In this document: positions 1 through 9,130 of the stretch, piece by piece | Layout of the letters: the number at the start of each line of letters is the position of its first letter | Numbering within the stretch: position 1 is the stretch's first letter | NCBI GenBank assembly: GCA_937862815.1 | Contig: CALMED010000027.1 | Coordinates: 62,001-126,000, forward strand | Length of the DNA: 64,000 nt | Direction of reading: 5' to 3' | From: an uncultured Chitinophagaceae bacterium | Lineage (GTDB): Bacteria; Bacteroidota; Bacteroidia; Chitinophagales; Chitinophagaceae | Notes under the pieces: model-generated | Told to the model about the DNA's origin: nothing | Seen by the model: only the letters and a program-made list of their open reading frames with translations | The model's database searches: none | Translations under genes and position numbers: made by a program

Positions 1-30
1 GCCGGGTTTCTCTGGCTCCTGTAAAAAGAA

Positions 31-53
31 AGACGCCCCGCAAAGAGGCGTCT
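31..53 (-). terminator. Intrinsic terminator after thiolase gene
   Basis: A 7-bp stem (AGACGCC at 31-37 with GGCGTCT at 47-53) lies just beyond the stop of the minus-strand thiolase. On the minus strand it is followed by a T-rich run (TTTCTTTTT). It probably ends the thiolase transcript. Confidence 0.6.
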
Positions 54-74
54 AAAAATAATTCCCGTCGTTCT

Positions 75-1253
75 TTACAACGCTTCCACCACCAGGGCGC
101 TGGCTCCCCCGCCACCGTTGCAGATGCCGGCAGCGCCGTAGCGTCCGCCGTGGGTTTTCAGCGCGTGTATGAGGGTTACAAGGATGCGGGCCCCGCTGGC
201 ACCGAGCGGATGGCCCAGCGATACCGCACCTCCGTGCACGTTTACCCGGGCGGGATCCAGCTGCATGCGGCGGGTATTCTCAATGCCCACTACCGCAAAG
301 GCTTCGTTCAGCTCCCAAAAAGCAATGTCCTGCATCTGCAATCCTGCTTTTTGTACGGCCCTCGAAACTGCCAGGCTGGGCGTGGTGGTAAACCATTCGG
401 GCGCCTGTTCGGCATCGGCATAACTGCAGATACGGGCAATCGGACGAAGCCCCAGTTCCTGCACTTTTGCGGCGGAGGCCAGTACCAGGGCGGCAGCCCC
501 GTCGTTCATGGTGCTGGCATTGGCGGCTGTAACGGTACCTTCTTTCTGAAAAGCCGGCTGCAGGGAGGGTATCTTATCAAACTTTACGTTCCAGGGTTCT
601 TCATCCCGGGCAAAAACAACGGTATCGCCTTTACGCTGCGGGATGGATACCGGCACCACCTCGGCATCGAACCATCCGTTTTCCCAGGCCGCCTGGGAAC
701 GGCGGTAACTTTCGATGGCAAACGCGTCCTGGTCTTCCCGGCTGATACCACAGGTGGATGCGCAGAGTTCGGCCGCGTTACCCATGGCTTTACCGTCGTA
801 CACGTCGGTAAGCCCGTCTTTGGCCAAGCCGTCCACCAGCTGCGAATGGCCGTATTTGTTACCCCAGCGCATGCTGTCTACATAAAAAGGCACATTGCTC
901 ATGCTTTCCATTCCGCCGGCCACTACAAGGCCGGCATCCCCCAGCAGGATGCTTTGTGCCGCCTGGGCAACAGCTTTCATGCCGCTTGCACAAACCTTAT
1001 TTACCGTTGTACAGTTGACCGTATCCGGCAAAGCGGCAAAGCGGGCGGCCTGCCGTGCAGGCGCCTGTCCCAGGTTGGCCTGTAAAACACAGCCCATCAA
1101 CACATCATCCACCTGTTGGGGATCGATGCCGGCTTTTGCAAGCGCACCCTGTATGGCAACAGCGCCCAGGCGGGTGGCAGAGAGGGATTTCAGACTGCCG
1201 CCGAAACTGCCCATGGGTGTGCGGACGGCGGAGAGAACAAAGACTTCTTTCAT
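75..1253 (-). CDS. Acetyl-CoA C-acetyltransferase (thiolase)
   Basis: This is a thiolase of 392 aa, the usual length for the family, which condenses two acetyl-CoA or thiolytically cleaves acetoacetyl-CoA or 3-ketoacyl-CoA in the cytoplasm. The nucleophilic cysteine is Cys88 in NKVCASGMKA. The second active-site pair is His348 in VSLGHPLGASG and Cys378 in GICNGGGGAS. The start ATG follows a good -7 box (TACCTTTG on the minus strand, 1280-1287). The gene stands alone, with a terminator after it, so the exact physiological direction (fatty acid or butanoate metabolism, ketone utilisation) cannot be read from context. Confidence 0.93.
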   Translation of the reverse strand: MKEVFVLSAVRTPMGSFGGSLKSLSATRLGAVAIQGALAKAGIDPQQVDDVLMGCVLQANLGQAPARQAARFAALPDTVNCTTVNKVCASGMKAVAQAAQSILLGDAGLVVAGGMESMSNVPFYVDSMRWGNKYGHSQLVDGLAKDGLTDVYDGKAMGNAAELCASTCGISREDQDAFAIESYRRSQAAWENGWFDAEVVPVSIPQRKGDTVVFARDEEPWNVKFDKIPSLQPAFQKEGTVTAANASTMNDGAAALVLASAAKVQELGLRPIARICSYADAEQAPEWFTTTPSLAVSRAVQKAGLQMQDIAFWELNEAFAVVGIENTRRMQLDPARVNVHGGAVSLGHPLGASGARILVTLIHALKTHGGRYGAAGICNGGGGASALVVEAL

Positions 1254-1279
1254 AATGGCAATCGTTTAATTATGGATAA

Positions 1280-1287
1280 CAAAGGTA
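1280..1287 (-). promoter_or_regulatory. -7 promoter element of thiolase gene
   Basis: TACCTTTG on the minus strand matches the Bacteroidota -7 consensus TAnnTTTG exactly and lies 26 nt before the thiolase ATG. No convincing TTG -33 box is seen at 19-21 nt. Confidence 0.5.
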
Positions 1288-1350
1288 CGGGCCGGCAAGG
1301 GTTTGCACAGCCATTTTGTTCCGGGATGAGCCCTGCCCTGCTGCAGGCAT

Positions 1351-2262
1351 TTACTGCTTTACCAGCATAAGGGATTTAAGGAAAAGGGGCATACCCAAAG
1401 GCACCAGCACCGCCAGCGGCGAGTGCAAGGTCTGCCACGCAAGAAAACCAACCAGCAGCAGCCAGAAAGGATAGCTGATGGCCAGCAGGCAGAACAGGAG
1501 ACTGTCATAATGGATCGTGTGCCGCATCAGGCGGTACACCCAGGGTTGATACAGGTAATACAGCGGGGCATGCAACAGAAAACCTGCCATGGCAAAGGGA
1601 ACGAGTACCGCCGGGCGACGGGGTGGCGGGGCCTGTTGTGTGCTGAGTTCCTCCAGTTGGGTTGCTGTAAGCCGGTTGATCTGCTGCAGCACTGCGCCAT
1701 CCGTCGCAGCCAGGTCCAGTTGCTCCGCTCCGAATGGGGCGCCCGGGATTAGTTCAATCTTTTTCCCGAATTTCCAGAACGAATCATAGCGGATCCACAA
1801 GGGAAGCATCCGGGCAGCAGCTCCTTCCCGCCAGCTTTGCAGCAGGATACGGGCCGCGCCCTTCTTCAGCGGCTGCAAGGTGGTTTGGTACGCACAGAAA
1901 CCCTCTACGAAAATGAGCACATGCTCGCCCTTTTTCAACGCGTCTACACTCCGGCGGAAACTTGAATCGTTCAGGTGCAGTTTATCTTTCCCATCGCGGA
2001 TGCGGTACACAGGTATCATCTTTAACTGGTGCAGGAAATACCGTACCAGCTTGTAGCGGAACACATCACTCCGTGTGAGGAAATGAACCGGTCTTTTCAT
2101 GTAAGTACCCACCAGTATAGCGTCGAGGAACGAGTTGGGATGGTGCGCCCCAATGAGAAACGGGCCTTCTTCGCGAAACCGCCCGGGCTGAAAGCGGGTG
2201 ACTTGCCGGGTGGAAATAAAAAAGCAGAAACGCAGCCAGTATTTAAAGAGGTAGTACAGCAA
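1351..2262 (-). CDS. 1-acyl-sn-glycerol-3-phosphate acyltransferase-like protein (PlsC family)
   Basis: A 303-aa membrane-associated acyltransferase, probably in phospholipid or lipid acylation. The catalytic His motif is HHPNSFLD near residue 40, followed by a glycerol-phosphate acceptor block VEGFC near 118 and by KKGAARIL. Hydrophobic segments near residues 222-300 suggest C-terminal membrane helices. The frame opens directly after a TGA with a TTG codon (2260-2262). No ATG occurs before the catalytic motif, so either TTG is the start or the true start is obscured. Substrate specificity is unknown. Confidence 0.8.
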   Translation of the reverse strand: MLYYLFKYWLRFCFFISTRQVTRFQPGRFREEGPFLIGAHHPNSFLDAILVGTYMKRPVHFLTRSDVFRYKLVRYFLHQLKMIPVYRIRDGKDKLHLNDSSFRRSVDALKKGEHVLIFVEGFCAYQTTLQPLKKGAARILLQSWREGAAARMLPLWIRYDSFWKFGKKIELIPGAPFGAEQLDLAATDGAVLQQINRLTATQLEELSTQQAPPPRRPAVLVPFAMAGFLLHAPLYYLYQPWVYRLMRHTIHYDSLLFCLLAISYPFWLLLVGFLAWQTLHSPLAVLVPLGMPLFLKSLMLVKQ

Positions 2263-2379
2263 TCAGATTTTTCTTTGTCCGGTCAAAATACTTCTTTCAG
2301 CATAATCTGCAAATGGAACATCGCCAATTTCAGGAAAAACACCTCATTTGTGGTACGATTCAACTCTCCTGCCCTGCAG

Positions 2380-3684
2380 TTACCTGCTTCCCATGCCACT
2401 ACCTGCAATTTTATTAAGTGCCAGCACCAGGCGGTCAAGGTCGGCTGGTTGGGTATATACATGTGGCGTAATGCGCACGCCGTGTATGTTTTCCCTGTCG
2501 ATGGCCACGGTGTGAATTTTGTAGGTGTTGTGAAGGGTGGATGCCAAGTCAGCCGGTTTGATCCCTTCCATCGCAATATTGGCAATGGCGCCGTAGAACG
2601 ACGGTGTGCGGGGCTGCAGAAACCGCACACCTTTCAGGTGGGCGACCCGGGAAGTCCAGTAACCGGTGAGATAACGCAGCCGCTCTTCCTTCCGCTTGCT
2701 GCCGATTACCTGGTGAAAGTCGAGTGCATTCCCGATGGCCATTTCGCTGGCAAAAGAACGGGTGCCCAGCGATTCAAACTTGCGGATATCAGGGCCATCC
2801 GGCTGCCCGCTGCTGAGCAGGGCCCAGATGTTTTTTATTTTCTCTTTCCGGATCCACAGCAAGCCGCTGCCGAAGGGAGCACAAAGCCATTTGTGCAGGG
2901 AGGTGGCGAAATAGTCGCATCCCAGGTCGGGTATCCGGAAATCGAAATGGGCAAAACTGTGTGCTCCGTCGCCAATCACTTCTATGCCGCGCTGGTGGGC
3001 CACATCGGCAATGCGGCGGATGGGCAGCACCTGTCCCGTCCAGTTGATGAGATGGGTTACATGCACCACTTTGGTGCGGGAAGTGAAGGCCTTTACGTAT
3101 TGCTGCACCAGCACCTCCGGGTTCTCTTCGGGCAGCTGCAGGTCCAGCCAAACCAGGCGGATGCCGTCGCGTTTTTCGCGCTGCTTCCATGCGTGGATCA
3201 TGTTGGGATAGTCCTGTTTCGACAACACCACTTCGTCTCCCGCTTTGAGGTTGAGGCCAAAAATAACGGTATTGAGGCCCTCGGTAGCATTGCGGTTGAT
3301 GGCCAGTTCTTCGGGATCACAACCGGCCAGGCCGGCCAGTTTGGAACGCAGCGCTTCCCGTCCTTCATCCAGAATGCGCCACATGTAATAGGAGGGTGCT
3401 TCGTTGCTGTATTGGTAGAAACGGATATGGGCTTCCTGTACAGGTTTGGGTTGCGGGCTCACGCCACCGTTATTGAGGTTAAGCAGGTTGGGCGATACGG
3501 TGAATTGCTGCTGCACCCAGCCCCAGAAGGTTTCATCCTGCAGGGCTGCTTCATCCGGCAGCTGCGCAAAGCGCTCCTGCTGGCGGCGGGCATCGGCGGC
3601 CAGTGCAGCATTTGTAAGCGATAAGAAAGCGCCGGTGCCCGCGGCACGGGTAAGCTGATGCAGGAAAGAGCGGCGGGATGGCAT
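2380..3684 (-). CDS. Aminotransferase class V-fold PLP enzyme with Tat-like signal
   Basis: A PLP-dependent class V aminotransferase/cysteine desulfurase-like enzyme of 434 aa, with the start taken at the Met giving MPSRRSFLHQLTRAAGTG. This twin-arginine-like leader suggests export to the periplasm. PLP-binding features are the Asp in VIGDGAHSF and the Schiff-base lysine in TSLHKWL. The more upstream in-frame Met at 3765 would overlap the neighbouring flavoprotein gene by 52 nt and is less likely. A TATCTTTA -7-like box lies at about 3705-3712. Family members include isopenicillin N epimerase-like proteins; the substrate is not predictable. Confidence 0.85.
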   Translation of the reverse strand: MPSRRSFLHQLTRAAGTGAFLSLTNAALAADARRQQERFAQLPDEAALQDETFWGWVQQQFTVSPNLLNLNNGGVSPQPKPVQEAHIRFYQYSNEAPSYYMWRILDEGREALRSKLAGLAGCDPEELAINRNATEGLNTVIFGLNLKAGDEVVLSKQDYPNMIHAWKQREKRDGIRLVWLDLQLPEENPEVLVQQYVKAFTSRTKVVHVTHLINWTGQVLPIRRIADVAHQRGIEVIGDGAHSFAHFDFRIPDLGCDYFATSLHKWLCAPFGSGLLWIRKEKIKNIWALLSSGQPDGPDIRKFESLGTRSFASEMAIGNALDFHQVIGSKRKEERLRYLTGYWTSRVAHLKGVRFLQPRTPSFYGAIANIAMEGIKPADLASTLHNTYKIHTVAIDRENIHGVRITPHVYTQPADLDRLVLALNKIAGSGMGSR

Positions 3685-3713
3685 AGCAGGTAGTTTAACT
3701 AAAGATAGCGATT

Positions 3714-4955
3714 TCAAGTTGCTGCCGTTGCGATGGCACTGGCTGCAATATAGCCGCTGGTCCATGCATGCTGAAAGTTGAAACCGCCGGTTACGCCGTC
3801 CACATCGAGCACTTCGCCTGCGAAATACAAACCGGGATGCAATTTGCTCTGCATGGTGTTTACATCCACCTGGCGAAGATCCACCCCACCGGCCGTTACA
3901 AACTCTTCTTTGAAGGTAGTTTTACCACTCACGGCATAGGTGCCTGCAACCAGCAATTGCACCAGCTTGTTCATCGCTTTGGAAGAAACATCCGCCCAAC
4001 GGGTTTCGGACGCAATGCCCGCTTCCTGCAATAAATACAGCCAGAGTCGGTTGGGCAGTATTGCCGGCGGATGTGATCCGGAACTCTTCCCGCCTTTTTC
4101 ATTTCGCCACAGGGTGATTGTCTGTTTGAGGTCCGCTTCCGTAACATCTTCCAGCCAGTTCACCAAAATAGTAAACGAGTAACCACAGGCTTGCAGCTCA
4201 CGGGCAGCCGCAGCCGAAAGTTTCAGCACGCAGGGTCCGCTCAGCCCCCAGTGGGTGATGAGAACGGGGCCGGTTTCCCGGAATCGGGTGCCCTGTATCC
4301 GGATGCTCACCCGGGGCACGCTGATGCCCATGAGCGACGTGATGGTATGCCCCGGCAGGTTGAAGGTAAAAAGGGAAGGAACAGGTGCTACTATGCGGTG
4401 CCCGGTATCCAGTAACCAGCGGAACTGTTCTTCTTTGGGATACCCGCCCGTGGTGATGCATACAAAATCGGCAAAGAGGGGTTGATCTTTTCCTTCCACA
4501 AATACCTGCCACCGCTCATTATCCTTTACCAACCGGTTAACGGAAGCGTTGAAGCGGATATCCACGCCATAGCGGTTGGTCTCCCGCATCAGGCAATCCA
4601 CGATCGTTTGCGAAGAGTCCGACTGCGGAAACATACGTCCGTCGGCTTCGGTCTTCAGCAATACACCCCGTGAAGTAAACCATTCAATGGTGTCGGGCGT
4701 AAAAAAACGGTGAAATGCCTTGCGTATAAAGTATGTGCCCCGGTAATAGCGCCGGCTCATCTCTTCGCGGTCGAAACAGGCATGGGTAAGGTTGCAGCGG
4801 CCACCGCCACTTATGCGGACTTTGGAAAGCACCTTGCTGCTTTTTTCCAGGAGCAGCACCTGCAGTCCCGGCCGCAAGCGGGCCGCATTCACGGCACAGA
4901 AGAAGCCGGCCGCTCCGCCGCCAATCACCACCAGGATGGGATGCTCTGCTTTCAT
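3714..4955 (-). CDS. BaiN/HI0933-family NAD(P)/FAD-dependent oxidoreductase
   Basis: A flavoprotein of 413 aa. The N-terminal dinucleotide-binding motif is VIGGGAAGFFCAVNAA, followed by SGGGRCNLTH typical of the HI0933 family. The C-terminal signature is GEVLDVDGVTGGFNFQ followed by AWTSG. Family members bind FAD and act on unknown substrates; BaiN itself acts in bile acid dehydroxylation, but most members are housekeeping proteins of unknown role. The gene lies 29 nt upstream of the aminotransferase start and may be cotranscribed with it. Confidence 0.88.
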   Translation of the reverse strand: MKAEHPILVVIGGGAAGFFCAVNAARLRPGLQVLLLEKSSKVLSKVRISGGGRCNLTHACFDREEMSRRYYRGTYFIRKAFHRFFTPDTIEWFTSRGVLLKTEADGRMFPQSDSSQTIVDCLMRETNRYGVDIRFNASVNRLVKDNERWQVFVEGKDQPLFADFVCITTGGYPKEEQFRWLLDTGHRIVAPVPSLFTFNLPGHTITSLMGISVPRVSIRIQGTRFRETGPVLITHWGLSGPCVLKLSAAAARELQACGYSFTILVNWLEDVTEADLKQTITLWRNEKGGKSSGSHPPAILPNRLWLYLLQEAGIASETRWADVSSKAMNKLVQLLVAGTYAVSGKTTFKEEFVTAGGVDLRQVDVNTMQSKLHPGLYFAGEVLDVDGVTGGFNFQHAWTSGYIAASAIATAAT

Positions 4956-5097
4956 GCTTTGTCAGGCACAACAGCCTGCGGATGCCGGCTGCTTGCAGTT
5001 ATAAAAATAAGTATATAAATGCAGGAGGGGCTGCAGCCCCCGGCAGCTCTCTCTTATACAAGCAATGGAACTACGTATGGGCGGGTGGGGCAACCGT

Positions 5098-5913
5098 TTA
5101 CCCGGCAAAATAATAAGATGCGTCGAGGTGCGTATTTGCCTGCTCTGCTGCTTCAATGGCGGCAAAGGACGACAAAATATCAGCCTGGCCTTTTTTCACG
5201 CAAACGGTATGTTCGTAATGCGCCGAGGGTTGGTGATCGGCTGTGCGGATGGTCCAGCCATCTTCGTCGTGGTACACATCCTTGGTCCCCATGTTAATCA
5301 TGGGTTCAATGGCAATCACGGTTCCTTCTTTTAATTTAGGTCCGGTACCCCGCTTTCCGAAATTAGGCACCTGGGGATCTTCGTGCAGGTTGCGGCCGAT
5401 CCCATGCCCCACCAGTTCCCGCACCACACCGTAACCATGCTGTTTTTCCGTATAATCCTGGATGGCGAAGGCGATGTCGCCCACCCGGTTGCCGTGTACC
5501 GCTTTCGCAATTCCGCGGTAGAGCGACTCTTTGGTTACCCGCAGCAACTGCTTCACCGCATCGGGTGCGGGACCTAAGTGAAACGTATAGGCACTGTCGC
5601 CGTGATAGCCGTTGAGAAAAGCTCCGGCGTCCACCGATACAATATCGCCTTCCTTCAGGGGGATGTTGGTGGGAAAGCCGTGCACCACGGCATCGTTCAC
5701 CGAAATGCAGGTGGCAAAGGGATAAGTATTCTGGTAGTTCTTAAACGAGGGGTATGCGCTATGATCACGAATAAAGGCTTCCACCCGGGCATCTACCTGC
5801 AGGGTGGTTACGCCGGGACGCAACATGGAAGCTGCTTCGGCAAGAGCCGCTCCCACCAGCAATGCGCTGGCGCGTATCAGTTCTATTTCCGCTGGAGTGC
5901 GATAATGTATCAT
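5098..5913 (-). CDS. map: Type I methionine aminopeptidase
   Basis: This enzyme removes the initiator methionine from nascent proteins and needs two divalent metal ions. It is about 271 aa from the ATG at 5913 (MIHYRTPAEIELIRASALL); the upstream in-frame Met at 5940 falls inside the preceding hairpin. Metal-ligand regions are visible as SVDAGAFLNGYHGDSAYTF, VGHGIGRNLHEDP and IEPMIN. It follows secY as in many spc operons, but a terminator-like hairpin separates them. infA, rpmJ and the alpha operon, which usually follow map, are absent. Confidence 0.95.
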   Translation of the reverse strand: MIHYRTPAEIELIRASALLVGAALAEAASMLRPGVTTLQVDARVEAFIRDHSAYPSFKNYQNTYPFATCISVNDAVVHGFPTNIPLKEGDIVSVDAGAFLNGYHGDSAYTFHLGPAPDAVKQLLRVTKESLYRGIAKAVHGNRVGDIAFAIQDYTEKQHGYGVVRELVGHGIGRNLHEDPQVPNFGKRGTGPKLKEGTVIAIEPMINMGTKDVYHDEDGWTIRTADHQPSAHYEHTVCVKKGQADILSSFAAIEAAEQANTHLDASYYFAG

Positions 5914-5925
5914 GGCGTTTGATGG

Positions 5926-5953
5926 AAAAAACCCCGGCAATTGCCAGGGTTTT
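5926..5953 (-). terminator. Terminator-like hairpin between secY and map
   Basis: On the minus strand the arms are AAAACCC-TGGC and GCCG-GGGTTTT around AATT. There are 12 complementary pairs of 13, ending in TTTTTT just before map. It could end or attenuate the ribosomal operon transcript ahead of map. Confidence 0.6.
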
Positions 5954-5973
5954 ACATGTTAAATATTTTTTGT

Positions 5974-7314
5974 TCAGATCGCCCCGGAAGAAACCGTCTG
6001 GCGTCCCTGGATACGTCCGCTCTTCATCAGGCCATCGTATTGGCGCATCAGGAGATGGGTCTCGATCTGCTGGAGGGTATCCAGTACAACCCCTACCATG
6101 ATGAGCAGGGACGTACCGCCGTAGAAGGTAGAGAAACCACTGGTTACCCCCAGGTTCTTTGCCAGGCCGGGCATAATACCTACAATGGCCAGGAAAATTG
6201 CTCCGGGGAGCGTTACTTTATCCATCACGGAACCGATGTAGTCGGCTGTGGGTTGCCCGGGTTTAACACCGGGGATAAAGCCGTTGTTCTGTTTCAGGTT
6301 ATCGGCGATCTGCTTGGGATTGAAGATAAGGGCGGTGTACAGGAACGTAAAACCGATCACCAAAACGGAATACACCAGCATGTACCAGATATTGCCGTGG
6401 TCGCTCAATACAGCGGCCAGTCCTTTGGTGGATTGGAAACCGGTGAGCAGGGTAGGCAGGAACATGATGGCCTGTGCGAAGATGATGGGCATCACACCGG
6501 CGCTGTTCACTTTGATGGGAAGGAACTGGCGGGCGCCGCCAAACTGGCGGTTTCCAACGATCTGCTTGGCGTAGTTGATGGCAATTTTGCGCACACCTTG
6601 TACCAGGATGATGAGTCCCATGATCACGGCGATCATCAGGGCGATTTCAATCAGGAAGATCAGCAAACCACCACCTGCTCGGTTCATCTTGGAATCGAAC
6701 TCAGCGGCAATGGATGCCGGGAAACGGGCCAGGATGCCGATCATGATGATGAGCGAAGTACCGTTACCAAGTCCTTTATCAGTAATGCGCTCACCCAGCC
6801 ACATCACAAACAGGGTTCCTGCTGTGAGGATAATGGTGGTGGAGAGCCAGAAGTACGGACTGTAAGCCTCCAGGATGGCGTTGCCGGCCACCTGCGGATC
6901 ACGCAGGTACGCTACATAAGCACTGGCCTGGAAAACGGTTACAATTACGGTGAGGTAACGGGTCCACTGGTTGATCTTCTTCCGTCCGCTGTCGCCTTCC
7001 TTTTGTAATTTCTGCAGCTGTGGTACCATGATGCTCATGAGCTGCATGAAGATAGACGCGGAAATATAGGGCATGATGCCGAGGGCGAGGATAGAAGCGC
7101 TGGAGAACGCACCACCGGCAAACGAGTCAAAGATACCGAGAATGCCTTCCTTCGCCTTGTCGTTCAGCTGGCTGAGGGCACCCGGATCCACACCCGGCAG
7201 CACGATGTGTGCACCAATCCGGTACACCAGCAACAGCAGCAGCGTGTAGAGGATTTTCTCCTTCAGCTCCTCAATGCTCCAGATATTCTTAATGGTTTGA
7301 ATTAGCTTTTTCAC
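5974..7314 (-). CDS. secY: Preprotein translocase subunit SecY
   Basis: The central pore subunit of the Sec translocon in the inner membrane, 446 aa with about ten hydrophobic helices. It starts MKKLIQTIKNIWSIEELK, and the plug/early periplasmic region contains LVYRIGAHIVLPGVDP. The cytoplasmic loop with NPKQIADNLKQNNGFIPGV is characteristic. It sits after rplO, as in most spc operons, but a hairpin with a T-run lies in the 72-nt gap before it, suggesting adjusted expression relative to ribosomal proteins. Confidence 0.97.
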   Translation of the reverse strand: MKKLIQTIKNIWSIEELKEKILYTLLLLLVYRIGAHIVLPGVDPGALSQLNDKAKEGILGIFDSFAGGAFSSASILALGIMPYISASIFMQLMSIMVPQLQKLQKEGDSGRKKINQWTRYLTVIVTVFQASAYVAYLRDPQVAGNAILEAYSPYFWLSTTIILTAGTLFVMWLGERITDKGLGNGTSLIIMIGILARFPASIAAEFDSKMNRAGGGLLIFLIEIALMIAVIMGLIILVQGVRKIAINYAKQIVGNRQFGGARQFLPIKVNSAGVMPIIFAQAIMFLPTLLTGFQSTKGLAAVLSDHGNIWYMLVYSVLVIGFTFLYTALIFNPKQIADNLKQNNGFIPGVKPGQPTADYIGSVMDKVTLPGAIFLAIVGIMPGLAKNLGVTSGFSTFYGGTSLLIMVGVVLDTLQQIETHLLMRQYDGLMKSGRIQGRQTVSSGAI

Positions 7315-7344
7315 TGATAGGAATCTGTTTTAAATACCGCAATT

Positions 7345-7368
7345 AAAAAAGACGCATGTGCATGCGTC
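7345..7368 (-). terminator. Terminator-like hairpin between rplO and secY
   Basis: A perfect 7-bp stem (GACGCAT at 7351-7357 with ATGCGTC at 7362-7368) with a 4-nt loop. On the minus strand it is followed by six Ts. It lies between the rplO stop and the secY start, inside the operon. Confidence 0.65.
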
Positions 7369-7386
7369 GGGCAAATATCGGGAAAA

Positions 7387-7836
7387 TTATTGCACTACCT
7401 CAACGGAGCCGCCGGTAGCTTCGATGGCTGTTTTAGCCTTCGCGCTCAGGGCATTGACCTTGAAGCTGAGTTTTGTTTTAATTTCTCCGTTGGCCAGGAT
7501 CTTCACACGATCGGTGCGGTTGATGAGGCCGTTGCTGTATAATTGGTCCAGTGAAAATTCGTTGAGACCGTATTTCTCCACCAGTTGTTCCACCTGCCCG
7601 AGGTTAAACACGCGGTATTCAATGCGATCGGGATTCTTAAAGCCCCGCTTGGGAATGCGACGCTGGATGGGCATCTGGCCACCTTCGTGCGCCATTTTGC
7701 GTTTATAACCGGCGCGGCTCTGTCCTCCTTTGTTACCTTTTGTGGAGGTACCACCCTTTCCGGATGCTTCACCACGGCCTAAACGCTTTTCTTTGTGTGT
7801 TGAACCTTCGGCAGGTTTCAGGTTGTGCAGTTTCAT
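7387..7836 (-). CDS. rplO: 50S ribosomal protein L15
   Basis: 149 aa. The N-terminal Gly/Arg/Lys-rich segment (LGRGEASGKGGTSTKGNKGG) that threads into 23S rRNA is evident, as is QMPIQRRIPKRGF. It lies between rpmD and secY in standard spc order. Confidence 0.97.
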   Translation of the reverse strand: MKLHNLKPAEGSTHKEKRLGRGEASGKGGTSTKGNKGGQSRAGYKRKMAHEGGQMPIQRRIPKRGFKNPDRIEYRVFNLGQVEQLVEKYGLNEFSLDQLYSNGLINRTDRVKILANGEIKTKLSFKVNALSAKAKTAIEATGGSVEVVQ

Positions 7837-7908
7837 GTGCTTTTATTTTTGTACTTACGCCCCGAAAGCATCGGGGCTCGCTTTAAAATGTTTGATGCGG
7901 GACCGGCG

Positions 7909-8091
7909 TCAGGCCAGCTCCTCTACTTTGAGCAGGTGGTTTACCTTTTCTATCATACCCAGTACCTGGGGGGTGGCTTCCACTTCCTTGCTCGAATTTG
8001 TTTTGTTGAGACCCAGCGCCTTCAGGGTAAGTTTCTGACGTTCGGGACGGTCAATAGGGCTCTTAACCAGTGTAATCTTTAATTTTTTCAT
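7909..8091 (-). CDS. rpmD: 50S ribosomal protein L30
   Basis: 60 aa, the normal short bacterial L30: MKKLKITLVKSPIDRPERQK, then LGLNKTNSSKEV. It lies 54 nt downstream of rpsE. A GC-rich hairpin (GCCCCGA/TCGGGGC, 7859-7877) without a T-run lies between it and rplO. Confidence 0.95.
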   Translation of the reverse strand: MKKLKITLVKSPIDRPERQKLTLKALGLNKTNSSKEVEATPQVLGMIEKVNHLLKVEELA

Positions 8092-8145
8092 AACTCCTTC
8101 GTTTTAAACAGCAATGCCGCTGTGCTACACATCGGCTGGCTGTTC

Positions 8146-8664
8146 TTATCCGTTAAATACTTTTTTGAGTCCGAGATTCCGCTGGCGGGCAACACCAATG
8201 GGTTCACGCAGCAGGGCCAGGGCCTTGAAGGTGGCTTTCACCACGTTGTGGGGATTGGCAGATCCGAGGGATTTGGCCAGCACGTCTGTTACACCCGCGC
8301 TCTCCAGTACCGCACGCATGCTGCCTCCGGCAATTACACCGGTACCGTGTGCAGCAGGCTTGATGAGCACTTTGGCAGCGCCTTCCTTGGCCCACTGGTC
8401 GTGGGGAATGGTGCCATGCATCACCGGTACCTTGATCAGGTTTTTCTTGGCATCTTCAATACCCTTGGAGATGGCTTCCTGCACTTCTTTGGCTTTGCCC
8501 AGACCGTGACCCACCACTCCGTTTTCATTGCCTACCACAACCAGTGCGGAGAAGCTGAAAGCACGTCCGCCTTTGGTGGTTTTTACCACGCGGTTTATGG
8601 AAACAACTTTTTCTTTCAGCTCGAGGTCGCCGGCTTTTACTTTATTGGAAATTACTTTCGACAT
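8146..8664 (-). CDS. rpsE: 30S ribosomal protein S5
   Basis: 172 aa from the ATG at 8664 ([20 protein letters not shown]). The longer frame to 8721 would overlap rplR and adds non-homologous residues. The double-stranded RNA-binding part contains [20 protein letters not shown] and the C-terminal fold [20 protein letters not shown]5 contributes to decoding fidelity. Confidence 0.96.
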   Translation of the reverse strand: MSKVISNKVKAGDLELKEKVVSINRVVKTTKGGRAFSFSALVVVGNENGVVGHGLGKAKEVQEAISKGIEDAKKNLIKVPVMHGTIPHDQWAKEGAAKVLIKPAAHGTGVIAGGSMRAVLESAGVTDVLAKSLGSANPHNVVKATFKALALLREPIGVARQRNLGLKKVFNG

Positions 8665-8689
8665 GTAGAAACGTATTACGTGTTTGAAA

Positions 8690-9049
8690 TTAGAATTGCA
8701 GGCCTCCTTCGCGGGCACCATCAGCTACAGATTTCACACGGCCGTGGTACAGGTAACCACCCCGGTCAAACACCACGGTTGTGAAACCGAGTGCTGCGGC
8801 CTTCTGTGCAATGGCGGTTCCCACCAGTTTGCTGATTTCAACTTTGGTCCCCTTCTGGGCCTTGATGTCTTTGTCCTTGGAAGAAGCCGATGCCAGGGTC
8901 TTCCCGTTTACATCGTCCACCAGCTGTACGTAGATATCCGTGTTACTGCGGTATACGCTCAGGCGGGGTTTCTCCGGCGTACCGGCCACCTTGCGGCGGA
9001 TGGAGTAGCGGATTTTCTGCCTTCTGATTACTTTGTTGTCTGTTTTCAT
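8690..9049 (-). CDS. rplR: 50S ribosomal protein L18
   Basis: 119 aa 5S rRNA-binding protein: [20 protein letters not shown] at the N-terminus and [20 protein letters not shown] near the C-terminus, which is the family signature. It lies between rplF and rpsE. Confidence 0.97.
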   Translation of the reverse strand: MKTDNKVIRRQKIRYSIRRKVAGTPEKPRLSVYRSNTDIYVQLVDDVNGKTLASASSKDKDIKAQKGTKVEISKLVGTAIAQKAAALGFTTVVFDRGGYLYHGRVKSVADGAREGGLQF

Positions 9050-9130
9050 TCCTGTTTATTTAGCACTTCCGATTCTGCCGGAAGTTGTTTCATGCGTATG
9101 TGGTTCGTTCTTGGCTGCTCAGCGCTGTTT

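Noticed and set aside
2029..3624. 531-codon open frame on the plus strand
   Set aside because: It runs antisense through both the acyltransferase and the aminotransferase, which have clear family motifs. Its translation shows no domain and reflects codon bias of the real genes.
5027..5040. GGGGCTGCAGCCCC palindrome as terminator of map
   Set aside because: The stem is strong but no run of Ts follows on the minus strand, so it is only mentioned as context.
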